Shown here piece after piece: positions 45,913 to 53,433 of a stretch of DNA of 64,000 nt. Under the pieces are notes generated by a model. It was not told the origin of the DNA. It saw only the letters and a program-made list of their open reading frames with translations, and made no database searches. The DNA is from Alphaproteobacteria bacterium (GTDB taxonomy: Bacteria; Pseudomonadota; Alphaproteobacteria; Rhizobiales; Rhizobiaceae), in NCBI GenBank assembly GCA_024742485.1, contig JANSYK010000003.1, positions 434,001 through 498,000 on the forward strand, written 5' to 3'. Numbering within the stretch: the stretch's first letter is position 1; each line of letters opens with the position of its first letter. Made by a program: the position numbers and the translations under genes.

Positions 45913-47081
45913 GCGATAACTCCGGCATTGCGAAGCCGAGCAATGGCATCGGTCGAATAGCCCAGTTCTTTAAGAATCTCCGAACTGTGTTGGCCGACCG
46001 TTGGTGGCGAACGGGTTATTTTCGGTCCCCCTTGCAACAGGGAAAAGGCCGCAAGGGGTAGCATGACATCCGGATTGTCGGGTGAGGCGGAAAAATAGCC
46101 GCGTGCGTCAAGCTGCGGTTCTTCGACCGCTTCCGACAGCTTCTTGATGCGCTCTGCCGGCAGGTCGGCTGCGTGCAGCAATTCAACCCACTCGTCCGCC
46201 GCGCGCGTCAGAAACACGGACGCCAGTTGCGGACGCAATGTCCCGGCATTGGCCCAGACATCCGGCCAATCCCTGATCGACGATAATCCGTCAACCGTGT
46301 ATCCGAGTTTGCTGAGGCAATCATTCAACTTGCCGTACTGTGCTGGACGAAAGGCGCCCGGCATCAATTGGCCGTCCAGGGTTTCATAGGTGATAATTCC
46401 GGCCTCGGACGGGCGCTTGATCGGGTCGCTATGCTGCGCCGCAGCCACTTCCGGCGCCATGAGCGACATTGCGACCTCGAGCATCGATGCGCTGATCAGG
46501 GTGCCTCGTCCGCTATGCTGCCGCTGGTAGAGCGCCGCCATGATGGCAAAAGCCGCCGAATAGCCCGCGGCATAGTCGACAAATGAAACGCCGGGTTTGT
46601 GGCCCGCGCTTTGTGCGATGATGCCGCTGATCGCCTGAATGACATTGTCATAGGCGCCGGTGGCGGCCTTGGGGCCGGTGTTGCCGAACCCGGTCATCGA
46701 ACAATAGATCAAGCCGGTATTTTGTGCGGCAAGCTCCTCATAGCCCAGTCCCAGCCGTTCCATGGCACCGGTGGTATAGTTTTCGATGAAAACATCCGCG
46801 TCACGGGCCAGCGCCAGGAGAATGTCACGCCCTTCGGTGGTCGTCATATCCAAAGCGAGCGCACGCTTGTTTGCGCCCTGAACCTGATAAGTCAGTCCCA
46901 ATCCGTGTGCATTGAGCTCATCATCTGGTCCGCGCCCGCGGGCGCAGTCAGGAGCCGTCGGAGGCTCGATCTTGATGACATCAGCGCCGAGCAGGGCCAA
47001 CTGATAGCCGCAAAACGGCCCAGCCAGTACATGCGTCGCGTCCAGGACTCTCAGATTTTTCAGTGCCCCAGTCATTTCCAC
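45909..47081 (-). CDS. CaiB/BaiF-family (class III) CoA-transferase (cluster 1)
   Basis: 390 residues. N-terminal LRVLDATHVLAGPFCGYQLA and LLGADVIKIEPPTAPDCARG, followed by NKRALALDMTTTEGRDIL, DVFIENYTTGAMERLGLG (supplying the catalytic Asp region) and GLIYCSMTGFGNTGP. These enzymes move CoA from a donor thioester to a carboxylic acid. First gene of the seven-gene operon (47081 to 40521); its promoter region is shared with the divergent aminotransferase gene and holds operator site B. Confidence 0.9.
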   Translation of the reverse strand: MEMTGALKNLRVLDATHVLAGPFCGYQLALLGADVIKIEPPTAPDCARGRGPDDELNAHGLGLTYQVQGANKRALALDMTTTEGRDILLALARDADVFIENYTTGAMERLGLGYEELAAQNTGLIYCSMTGFGNTGPKAATGAYDNVIQAISGIIAQSAGHKPGVSFVDYAAGYSAAFAIMAALYQRQHSGRGTLISASMLEVAMSLMAPEVAAAQHSDPIKRPSEAGIITYETLDGQLMPGAFRPAQYGKLNDCLSKLGYTVDGLSSIRDWPDVWANAGTLRPQLASVFLTRAADEWVELLHAADLPAERIKKLSEAVEEPQLDARGYFSASPDNPDVMLPLAAFSLLQGGPKITRSPPTVGQHSSEILKELGYSTDAIARLRNAGVIA

Positions 47082-47121
47082 CGCATTTCATTTCGCGAAA
47101 GCTCTTGTTTCCGACAGTTCT

Positions 47122-47155
47122 GTCTAATATACAAAACAATGTTTACTATGCAAGA
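47122..47155 (-). promoter_or_regulatory. Promoter/operator between divergent catabolic operons (site B)
   Basis: On the minus strand TTGCAT, a 17-base spacer and ATATTA form a promoter for the CoA-transferase operon. The 34 bases match the TRAP promoter (site A) at 27 positions in the same orientation relative to transcription. On the plus strand the site ends eight bases before the aminotransferase start, so a bound regulator would affect both directions. Confidence 0.65.
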
Positions 47156-47162
47156 CGGGATC

Positions 47163-48515
47163 ATGATGAGCCATATCCTCCAGCGAATTCTTGACAGGGA
47201 GCTTCCTACCGTCGTTGGGGGTGAGGGTAACATTCTGATCGACAGCGACGGTAGGCATTATTTGGACGCCTGCGGCGGTGCCGCCGTATCATGCCTTGGT
47301 CATGATAACGCCCGTGTACGCGCCGCCATTTGTGACCAGGTCAACACGATCGCTTTCGGCCATTCGGGCTTCTTCACCAACCGGCCCGCCGAGGATCTGG
47401 CCGATAGTTTGATCTCTGGTGCGCCCAAGGGAACGGGTGACGGACGCGTCATGTTTGTGGGAAGTGGCTCCGAGGCCATGGAAGCGGCACTGAAGCTGGC
47501 GCGTCAGATCCATGTGGAGCGGGGCGAACCCACGCGTACACGTTTTATCGCCCGCGGCTCAAGTTACCACGGCAACACGCTGGGTGCGCTGGCAACCGGT
47601 GGACATGCCCAGCGCCGGGCACCTTTTGATCCGCTGCTGATGACGGTTGATCACATTGATCCCTGCTACGAATATCGATATCGGCGAGAAGGGGAGGCGG
47701 AAGAAGCATTTGGCTTGCGCATGGCCGATCAGCTTGAAGATCGGATTTTGCACCTTGGCGCCGAAAATGTCGCTGCTTTTGTTGCCGAGCCGGTTGTCGG
47801 CGCGACGCTCGGCACGCAACCGGCCACCCCAGGATATTTCAAGCGCATTCGACAGATATGTGATCGCCACGGAGTGCTGTTCATTGCCGATGAAGTGATG
47901 TGCGGGATCGGGCGGACCGGCAGTTTCTTTGCACTGGAACAGGAGGGTGTACACGCTGACATCACGACGATTGCCAAGGGTTTGGGCGCAGGCTATCAGC
48001 CGATTGCGGCTGTTGTCGCCAGCGAACGGGCCATCCGTGCCATCGAAGAAGGCAGCGGCCGGCTCTGGAACGGCCACACCTACATGTCCCATGCCGTGGC
48101 TGCTGCAGGTGCGCTGGCGGTCCTGAACGTGATCCGCGACGACAATCTGCTGGACAATGTCCGGAAAATGGGCGGGTTGCTGGAACAGCGACTGCGCACC
48201 GCCTTCGGCCAGCACCCCCATATCGGTGACATTCGTGGCCGTGGTCTCTTCTGGTCGGTCGAACTTGTGCGCGAGAGAGAGCGAAAAACACCCTTCGCGG
48301 CAGACGAGGCGCTCGCCTGGCATATACAGGACGCGGCGCTGGAAGAAGGACTGATGTGTTATCCCGCCCAAGGCTGCGCCGACGGCATCAATGGCGATCA
48401 TGTGCTGCTGGCGCCATCCTATACATCGACACCGCTTGAAATCGAGACGATCGTTGACACGCTTGCACTGGCGATCGACCGTTCGCTGAAATCCGAAAAC
48501 ATCGCCCATGCCTGA
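47163..48515 (+). CDS. Class III pyridoxal-phosphate aminotransferase (cluster 1)
   Basis: 450 residues if started at ATG 47163 (an ATG follows at 47166, and another lies at 47148 inside the operator). Features: MFVGSGSEAMEAALKLAR, ARGSSYHGNTLGALATGG, LFIADEVMCGIGRTG and ITTIAKGLGAGYQPIAAV with the PLP Lys. Likely acts on an omega-amino acid or a 3-amino acid and gives a 3-oxo acid or semialdehyde, which the downstream BKACE enzyme could cleave. Its stop overlaps the BKACE start by eight bases. Confidence 0.9.
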   Translation: MMSHILQRILDRELPTVVGGEGNILIDSDGRHYLDACGGAAVSCLGHDNARVRAAICDQVNTIAFGHSGFFTNRPAEDLADSLISGAPKGTGDGRVMFVGSGSEAMEAALKLARQIHVERGEPTRTRFIARGSSYHGNTLGALATGGHAQRRAPFDPLLMTVDHIDPCYEYRYRREGEAEEAFGLRMADQLEDRILHLGAENVAAFVAEPVVGATLGTQPATPGYFKRIRQICDRHGVLFIADEVMCGIGRTGSFFALEQEGVHADITTIAKGLGAGYQPIAAVVASERAIRAIEEGSGRLWNGHTYMSHAVAAAGALAVLNVIRDDNLLDNVRKMGGLLEQRLRTAFGQHPHIGDIRGRGLFWSVELVRERERKTPFAADEALAWHIQDAALEEGLMCYPAQGCADGINGDHVLLAPSYTSTPLEIETIVDTLALAIDRSLKSENIAHA

Positions 48516-49398
48516 CCGTGCGACAATCCTGACGGCCGCCGTTACGGGCAATTTGACGCGTCCGGATCAAAACCCCAATCTGCCGGTCACGCCTGCGCAG
48601 ATTGCGACGGCCGCACTTGAGGCTGCAAGCGCCGGGGCGGCGATTGTGCACCTGCATGTCCGCGATCCTGAAACGGCCAGGGGATCCATGCGCATTGATC
48701 TCTATCGGGACGTGGTTGACCGCATCAGGGCGCGCAATACGGATGTAATTTTGAATCTGACCACCGGGGAGGGCGGTCGATTTGTCCCCACGGACGATGA
48801 TCCGCAAAAAGCGGCGCCGGGTTCAACCCTGTGTGTGCCGGAAAAACGCGTTGCCCATATCGAGGCACTGCGGCCGGAAATCTGCACCCTGGATTTCAAC
48901 ACCATGTGGTCCGGACAGGCGAGCGTGATCAACGCACCGCGCAATCTCGAGATCATGGCAAGGCGAATCTATGCCAGTGGCGTCAGACCTGAGATCGAGA
49001 TATTTGATTCCGGCGATCTGCACCTTGTCAAATATTTCCTGAAAAAGGACATTCTGGTCGAACCTCTGCTGGTCCAGATCGTACTCGGCGTACGCTTCGG
49101 TGCCGTCGCTGATCCGCAAACCATGGCCTATCTGGTCGGCCAGTTGCCACCCGGATCACAATGGGCGGCGTTTGGCATCGGCCGCATGGCCTTTCCCATG
49201 TTGGCCCAGGCCTTTCTTCTTGGCGGTCATGTGCGCATCGGCATGGAGGATACGGTGCAGATCGCGCCGGGGGAACTGTGCCGGGACAATGCACAACTGG
49301 TGGAAAAGGCGGTCTCGATCGTTGAAAGCCTTGGCGGCAAGATTGCGACCCCGCTGGAGGCGCGCAAAATTCTCGGGGCTACAGACGGTCCGCGATGA
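48508..49398 (+). CDS. Beta-keto acid cleavage enzyme (BKACE, DUF849)
   Basis: 296 residues, TIM barrel. Metal-binding VHLHVRDPETARGSM (the HxH pair) near residue 50, LNLTTGEGG, DFNTMWSG, PEIEIFDSGDL and AAFGIGRMAFPM, ending with VRIGMEDTVQIAPGELCRDN (typical GLEDN-like end). BKACE enzymes react a beta-keto acid with acetyl-CoA to give acetoacetate and a new CoA ester. Forms a two-gene operon with the aminotransferase; together these suggest amino group removal followed by C-C cleavage. Confidence 0.9.
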   Translation: MPDRATILTAAVTGNLTRPDQNPNLPVTPAQIATAALEAASAGAAIVHLHVRDPETARGSMRIDLYRDVVDRIRARNTDVILNLTTGEGGRFVPTDDDPQKAAPGSTLCVPEKRVAHIEALRPEICTLDFNTMWSGQASVINAPRNLEIMARRIYASGVRPEIEIFDSGDLHLVKYFLKKDILVEPLLVQIVLGVRFGAVADPQTMAYLVGQLPPGSQWAAFGIGRMAFPMLAQAFLLGGHVRIGMEDTVQIAPGELCRDNAQLVEKAVSIVESLGGKIATPLEARKILGATDGPR

Positions 49399-49403
49399 CT
49401 GTC

Positions 49404-50189
49404 CTAACCCGCATAACCCAGTTCACGGGAAATGCTTAGCGCCGCTTCCTTCACAGCGGGAATATAGAAGCTCTCGATCCGGTCGAAATCAAATCCGCTG
49501 TCGGGGCCGGAGATGTTCACGCAGGCCGTAATGCGCCCGCTATTGTCCCGCACAGGCACGGACACACTGGACCCGCCGGCTTCCAGATAGCCGCGTGAGA
49601 ACACATACCCGTCGTCCCGCGCCTGGTGAACCCGTGCCCTGAGCGCCTCGAAATCGGTCGGCGTGTGCTCTGTCAGGGCGGGCATCTCCTGCTCCCGGCA
49701 AAAGGCCTCCAATTCCTCGTCGTTCATGGCAGCGAGGAGACACCAGCCGATCCCTGACCCGTAGGCCGGCGTTCGTGTGCCGGTCGTCAGATTGCTGACA
49801 AAGCCCGACCGCGCCTGATGGCTGCTCAGATACAGAACATCATGGCCTTCAAGGGCGCTTAAGTGGGCGCTGACGCCGACATCGTCGCGTAATTTCGAAA
49901 GATGCCTGCGGGCAATGGAGGTAATCGGCTGTTGATTGAGATAGGCAAAACCGAGATTGAGAACGCGCGCACCCAGCGTGTAGGTGTGTTTCTGATCGCC
50001 TTCTTTCAGAAAGGCCATCTGATGCAGCGTGTAAACAAGCCGAAAGGCCGAGGACCGGCTGACGCCGAGTTCCTTTGCGATCTCGGTGAGGGTCATGGGC
50101 TGATTGGCATCTCCGAGGATTGTCAGCACACGCAATCCGCGACTGAGGCCCGGGACAAAATAGACGGAATGGTTCGACGATTCGCTCAT
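49404..50189 (-). CDS. IclR-family transcriptional regulator
   Basis: 261 residues from ATG 50189; GGAGG lies about 15 bases upstream. Winged helix: VPGLSRGLRVLTILGDANQP, TLTEIAKELGVSRSSAFRLV and YTLHQMAFL; the C-terminal effector domain has LSALEGHDVLYLSSHQARSG, RTPAYGSGIGWCLLAAMND and VCVNISGPD-like ACVNISGPDSGFD. IclR proteins respond to small organic acids. The TTTTGTATAT sequence upstream of its own gene matches the core of the promoters at 37338 and 47122, so it is the probable regulator of the whole 37.4-49.4 kb cluster and of itself. Confidence 0.92.
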   Translation of the reverse strand: MSESSNHSVYFVPGLSRGLRVLTILGDANQPMTLTEIAKELGVSRSSAFRLVYTLHQMAFLKEGDQKHTYTLGARVLNLGFAYLNQQPITSIARRHLSKLRDDVGVSAHLSALEGHDVLYLSSHQARSGFVSNLTTGTRTPAYGSGIGWCLLAAMNDEELEAFCREQEMPALTEHTPTDFEALRARVHQARDDGYVFSRGYLEAGGSSVSVPVRDNSGRITACVNISGPDSGFDFDRIESFYIPAVKEAALSISRELGYAG

Positions 50190-50229
50190 TGTCGGGTTGC
50201 AGGTCCTCCAGCCGTACTTCAGTGGTTTT

Positions 50230-50239
50230 ATATACAAAA
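50230..50239 (-). promoter_or_regulatory. IclR operator core upstream of iclR (site C)
   Basis: TTTTGTATAT on the minus strand, 40 bases upstream of the iclR start, identical in nine of ten positions to site A and in all ten to site B. Suggests autoregulation. Confidence 0.5.
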
Positions 50240-50373
50240 CACACGACGCGCAATGGCCGGCGGCCATGGGCATGCCGAACACCGATCCCGATAAGTTGCA
50301 TTGCTTTGAGAGGGGATTGACGGCCGAAACGCCGCTTTCATCGTGCAGCGCGTCGCTGCGGTCGGAGGCCGCT

Positions 50374-50952
50374 CTAAAACCCGGTATTGATCAGCTGGAC
50401 CCGGCGATTGACGGCAGCGTCCGGATTGGCCGGATCGCGCAAATCCTCTTCACCGAGGCCGACTGCCTGAACACTTTCGGGCGGCACACGGAACGTGGTC
50501 ACAAGTGCTTCGCGGACCGCATCGGCCCGTCTTTGGGACAGGTCGAGATTGTACTCGCGGGTGCCCCTTGCGTCTGTATGGCCCACGATCAGGAATTTCT
50601 GGTGCAGCAGATAGGGTGTGTGAAGGGCATCCGCGATTGCGCCCATCGCCACATAGGAATCCGTCTTGATGCGGTCGGAATCGAAGTCAAAATTGATTTC
50701 CACATTGAACTGGCGAAGGTTCTCCATGAGGTTGACCATGGGAACACCCTTCGGAGCATTTTCACCGGGGTTCCGTTTGATGTTCTGCAGCGCGGCATCT
50801 CGTAACTGTTCCGGATTGAGGGTTGCTTCCCGCTCCACGCCACGCAGGGATTCAACGATCTGTTCTGTCGACAGCATGTTCTGCGCACCGGCAAATGGTG
50901 CAGGCAATGAAAGGGCAAAGGCAAAGAGGGATACGAACAAACGGTTCGACAT
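50374..50952 (-). CDS. OmpA-family peptidoglycan-binding outer-membrane protein
   Basis: 192 residues. Signal peptide (LFVSLFAFALSLPAPFAGAQ). The C-terminal OmpA domain starts at VEINFDFDSDRI, with LIVGHTDARGTREYNLDLSQ and RRADAVREAL, and ends with VNRRVQL. The domain binds diaminopimelate of peptidoglycan. No beta-barrel is present, so the protein is periplasmic. Downstream of the cysteine-rich gene on the same strand with 30 bases between. Confidence 0.9.
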   Translation of the reverse strand: MSNRLFVSLFAFALSLPAPFAGAQNMLSTEQIVESLRGVEREATLNPEQLRDAALQNIKRNPGENAPKGVPMVNLMENLRQFNVEINFDFDSDRIKTDSYVAMGAIADALHTPYLLHQKFLIVGHTDARGTREYNLDLSQRRADAVREALVTTFRVPPESVQAVGLGEEDLRDPANPDAAVNRRVQLINTGF

Positions 50953-50982
50953 GGGACGTCCTTTCCAAGATAGCTTGGGGCT

Positions 50983-51420
50983 CTATTCGCGGTATCCCGC
51001 GTCGGTAATGACCTGTGAGCAGGCTCTGCTCAGGTTCCGCTTGTTCAACAGGCATTGAAGCACATAGCCTTTGCCCCTTGTGACGCCCGGACACAGCCGT
51101 TTCGCATCGCCCGCGCAGATTTTGCCAGCCGATTCCTGTGCCGCAAACCGTTCCTGAAGCAGGACATAGGCCCGCGCATAATCGGCCTTGCACATTGCCG
51201 ATACCTTATCGGCATTGGCGGCAAGGCAGTTCTGTATGCGATTGTCGCCCAGCCGGACATCCTTGCAATATTGCTCGATGTCCTTGCCGCAGCTCTTCAC
51301 GAGGATGCCCATGGCGTCGGCGTAACCGATCGTCTTTGCCGATGCCGGCAGCACACCGACGATCAGGGCGCAGGCGATCAGGGCGCAGGCGATCAGGGTT
51401 GCGGAAACTAAATTGTTCAT
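50983..51420 (-). CDS. Secreted cysteine-rich repeat protein
   Basis: 145 residues. A signal peptide with a repeated hydrophobic core (IACALIACALIVGVLP) is cut near ASAKT. The mature part has eight cysteines spaced like the cysteine-rich (GLG1/FGFR1-like) repeat: KSCGKDIEQYCKDVRLGDN, IQNCLAANADKVSAMCKADY, GKICAGDAKRLCPGV, VLQCLLNKRNLSRACSQVI. The role of this family in bacteria is unknown; disulfide-bonded periplasmic proteins are expected. The signal-peptide repeat is encoded by a 15-base tandem duplication. Confidence 0.75.
   Translation of the reverse strand: MNNLVSATLIACALIACALIVGVLPASAKTIGYADAMGILVKSCGKDIEQYCKDVRLGDNRIQNCLAANADKVSAMCKADYARAYVLLQERFAAQESAGKICAGDAKRLCPGVTRGKGYVLQCLLNKRNLSRACSQVITDAGYRE
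51361..51398. repeat. 15-base tandem repeat in a signal-peptide coding region
   Basis: GATCAGGGCGCAGGC occurs at 51361-51375 and 51376-51390, with the first eight bases again at 51391-51398. It is in frame and encodes the repeated IACAL of the signal peptide; copy-number change would lengthen or shorten the hydrophobic core by five residues. Confidence 0.85.
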
Positions 51421-51578
51421 TCTGCATGTGCTCCTTTTGCAGCACTATCCCTCACACTGGATCGTTTTTCAACGCAAACGTGTGCCTGGCCAGCAAGGTG
51501 CTTAATAGTTGGTATTTCCTGGCAGGTGGCACCAAAATTGATCGATTTTGATCATTTCATTGCGAATTTGCCCGTTCC

Positions 51579-51605
51579 GATCACATTGAAGTTGATAATG
51601 TGATC
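51579..51605. promoter_or_regulatory. GATCACATT-N9-AATGTGATC operator
   Basis: Perfect nine-base inverted repeat with a nine-base spacer, 35 bases upstream of the DeoR-type regulator gene. A further ATCACAT half-site is at about 51614-51620 and TTGATC/TGATCA lie upstream. The symmetry and position suggest autoregulation of the sugar operon by its first gene product. Confidence 0.6.
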
Positions 51606-51639
51606 AAAACGTTCATCACATGGAGCATCGGGAGGCGAT

Positions 51640-53433
51640 ATGATCAAGGCACAGCGCCAACAAAGAGTACTGGAAGTTCTCAGGGCCGAAGGCGCTGTGG
51701 ATGTGGCCTCCCTCGCGCGGATCATGCCCGAAGTCAGCCAGGTCACACTCCGCCGCGACGTTGCGGAACTTGCCGAGGCCGGCTCGCTTCGGCGCACCCA
51801 TGGTGGTGCTGTGTTGCCCGACGCCGTATTGGTCAGGCATCCGGCCACCCAGTCCCAACAGTCAGGTTCGTCCGGCGATATCAGTGACTTCGATGCTGTC
51901 ATTTTGCCGCCCATTCCGGGAAGGGGCGGTGATGCCCTTCGCCGGCACATCACAGATCGCGGCATTCCGTTTCTGGCAGAAAGCGCACCCCAGGACGGAG
52001 GCAACTATCTCGGTCCTGATAATGCCAGCGCCGGTCGCGATCTCGGGCGCATGGCCGGTGCCGAATTGCAACAATTTGCGCATCCGCGCGTGCTCGTCAT
52101 TGGTCATCCGGAGCTGTCCAACACGCGAGAACGGGTTGACGGTTTTCTTGAAGGGCTTCGCGATGGGCTTGGTCGCGACTGCGACGTTGTCTCCGTGAAC
52201 GGGCAAGGATCCTACAAGACCGCATTGAGGGTCGCGCTTGACGCCATGGCATCATCCGGGCCCTTTCAGGCGGCATTCGGAGTCAATGATCATTCGGCCA
52301 TCGCAATTGCCGAAGCGGCTGCGCGCGGCGAACAGGAAATCGCAATCTATGCGACGGGAGGCGAGAGCGCCGAATTCGTGGGCCGGCTGGCCAACCGCAA
52401 CCGCATCCGCGCCATTGCCGCCTTCTTTCCCGAGCGCGTCGGGGAGCAGGCGATTGATGTCCTTGCAAACACCCTTTCAGGCCAGCCACTTCCCGAAACC
52501 GTAACCACACCCTATGCGATACTCGACGCTGACACCCTTGGCGACTATTTCGAACAAAAAGACGGAGCATGGCAGCTCAAGGTGGCGCGCCGCACACCAC
52601 TGAAGCCGCTGAAACGCCGTTTCGGGAGCCGCCGACCCAAGGTTGGTTTCATACCGCACTTCCCGGCCCATGACTGGTATCGCCAGATGATCCAGTCCAT
52701 GCAGGTCAGGGCAGGGCAACACGGGCTCGAACTCGTTGTGATCGCTCCTCACAAGGGTATTTCAGCCGAGGTAACCCGACTGCGCCGGGAGATCGCCCGC
52801 GCGGCATGTTCCGGACTTGCACCGGGTGAAACCATCCTGATTGGTGATGGCGAAGCCGCATTGCTGTTTGCTGAAGAGATCCGCCGGACGGCCTATCAGG
52901 AACCTGAACGGGTCGAGGGATTGACGATCATCACCAATGCGCTTGACGTCCTGTTCCAGCTTGAAAACGTTCCCGGGGTCAAGGCACTGATCACAAGTGG
53001 TGAGTACCAGTCCGTCGACAGGTGCCTGGTTGGTCCAAGTGTCGGGGCGATATTCGAGCGCGTGAGGGCCGACCGGGCCTATATTGCGCCGGCGGGATTG
53101 TCCCGCAAGTTCGGTCTTTCCTCGATGGATGAACGCCTGGCACTAGCCGGTTCCCGCCTGGTCGACGCAGCGCGTCGTACCTTTGTTCTGGCGGATCACA
53201 CCGTTGTTGGTGCCGACGCCAATCACCGCGTCGCCCGCATTGAGGATGTCGACGAGGTGATTACGGATGACGGGGCGCTGCCCGCCGATCGCCAGTCACT
53301 CCGCTCGGCGGGAATTCTTGTTCGCGTTGCCGGAGACGACGGCAACGAACACCACCAGTCAGGCAATCCGCATGATCGGGACCTGGCGTCCGAACCTCAG
53401 CTTCGAAATGTAACCCATGGGAGGAACCAATGA
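51640..53433 (+). CDS. DeoR-type regulator with internal periplasmic-binding-protein-like sensor
   Basis: 597 residues in three parts. Residues 1-57 are a DeoR winged helix (QRQQRVLEVLRAEGAVDVAS, then VSQVTLRRDVAELAEAGSLR and RTHGGAV). Residues about 82-308 look like most of a LacI/ribose-binding fold (AVILPPIPG, GRDLGRMAGAELQQ, VLVIGHPE, RVDGFLEGLRDGLG, AAFGVNDHSAIAIAEAA, IRAIAAFFPERVGEQAIDVL). The segment that normally begins that fold, KVGFIPHFPAHDWYRQMIQS and HGLELVVIAP, comes afterwards at 334-370. Residues 383-545 are the DeoR C-terminal sugar-phosphate sensor (TILIGDGEAALLFAEEI, IITNALDVL, RTFVLADHTVVGADANH). Normal DeoR proteins are about 260 residues. Overlaps the binding-protein gene by four bases. 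Confidence 0.82.
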   Translation: MIKAQRQQRVLEVLRAEGAVDVASLARIMPEVSQVTLRRDVAELAEAGSLRRTHGGAVLPDAVLVRHPATQSQQSGSSGDISDFDAVILPPIPGRGGDALRRHITDRGIPFLAESAPQDGGNYLGPDNASAGRDLGRMAGAELQQFAHPRVLVIGHPELSNTRERVDGFLEGLRDGLGRDCDVVSVNGQGSYKTALRVALDAMASSGPFQAAFGVNDHSAIAIAEAAARGEQEIAIYATGGESAEFVGRLANRNRIRAIAAFFPERVGEQAIDVLANTLSGQPLPETVTTPYAILDADTLGDYFEQKDGAWQLKVARRTPLKPLKRRFGSRRPKVGFIPHFPAHDWYRQMIQSMQVRAGQHGLELVVIAPHKGISAEVTRLRREIARAACSGLAPGETILIGDGEAALLFAEEIRRTAYQEPERVEGLTIITNALDVLFQLENVPGVKALITSGEYQSVDRCLVGPSVGAIFERVRADRAYIAPAGLSRKFGLSSMDERLALAGSRLVDAARRTFVLADHTVVGADANHRVARIEDVDEVITDDGALPADRQSLRSAGILVRVAGDDGNEHHQSGNPHDRDLASEPQLRNVTHGRNQ

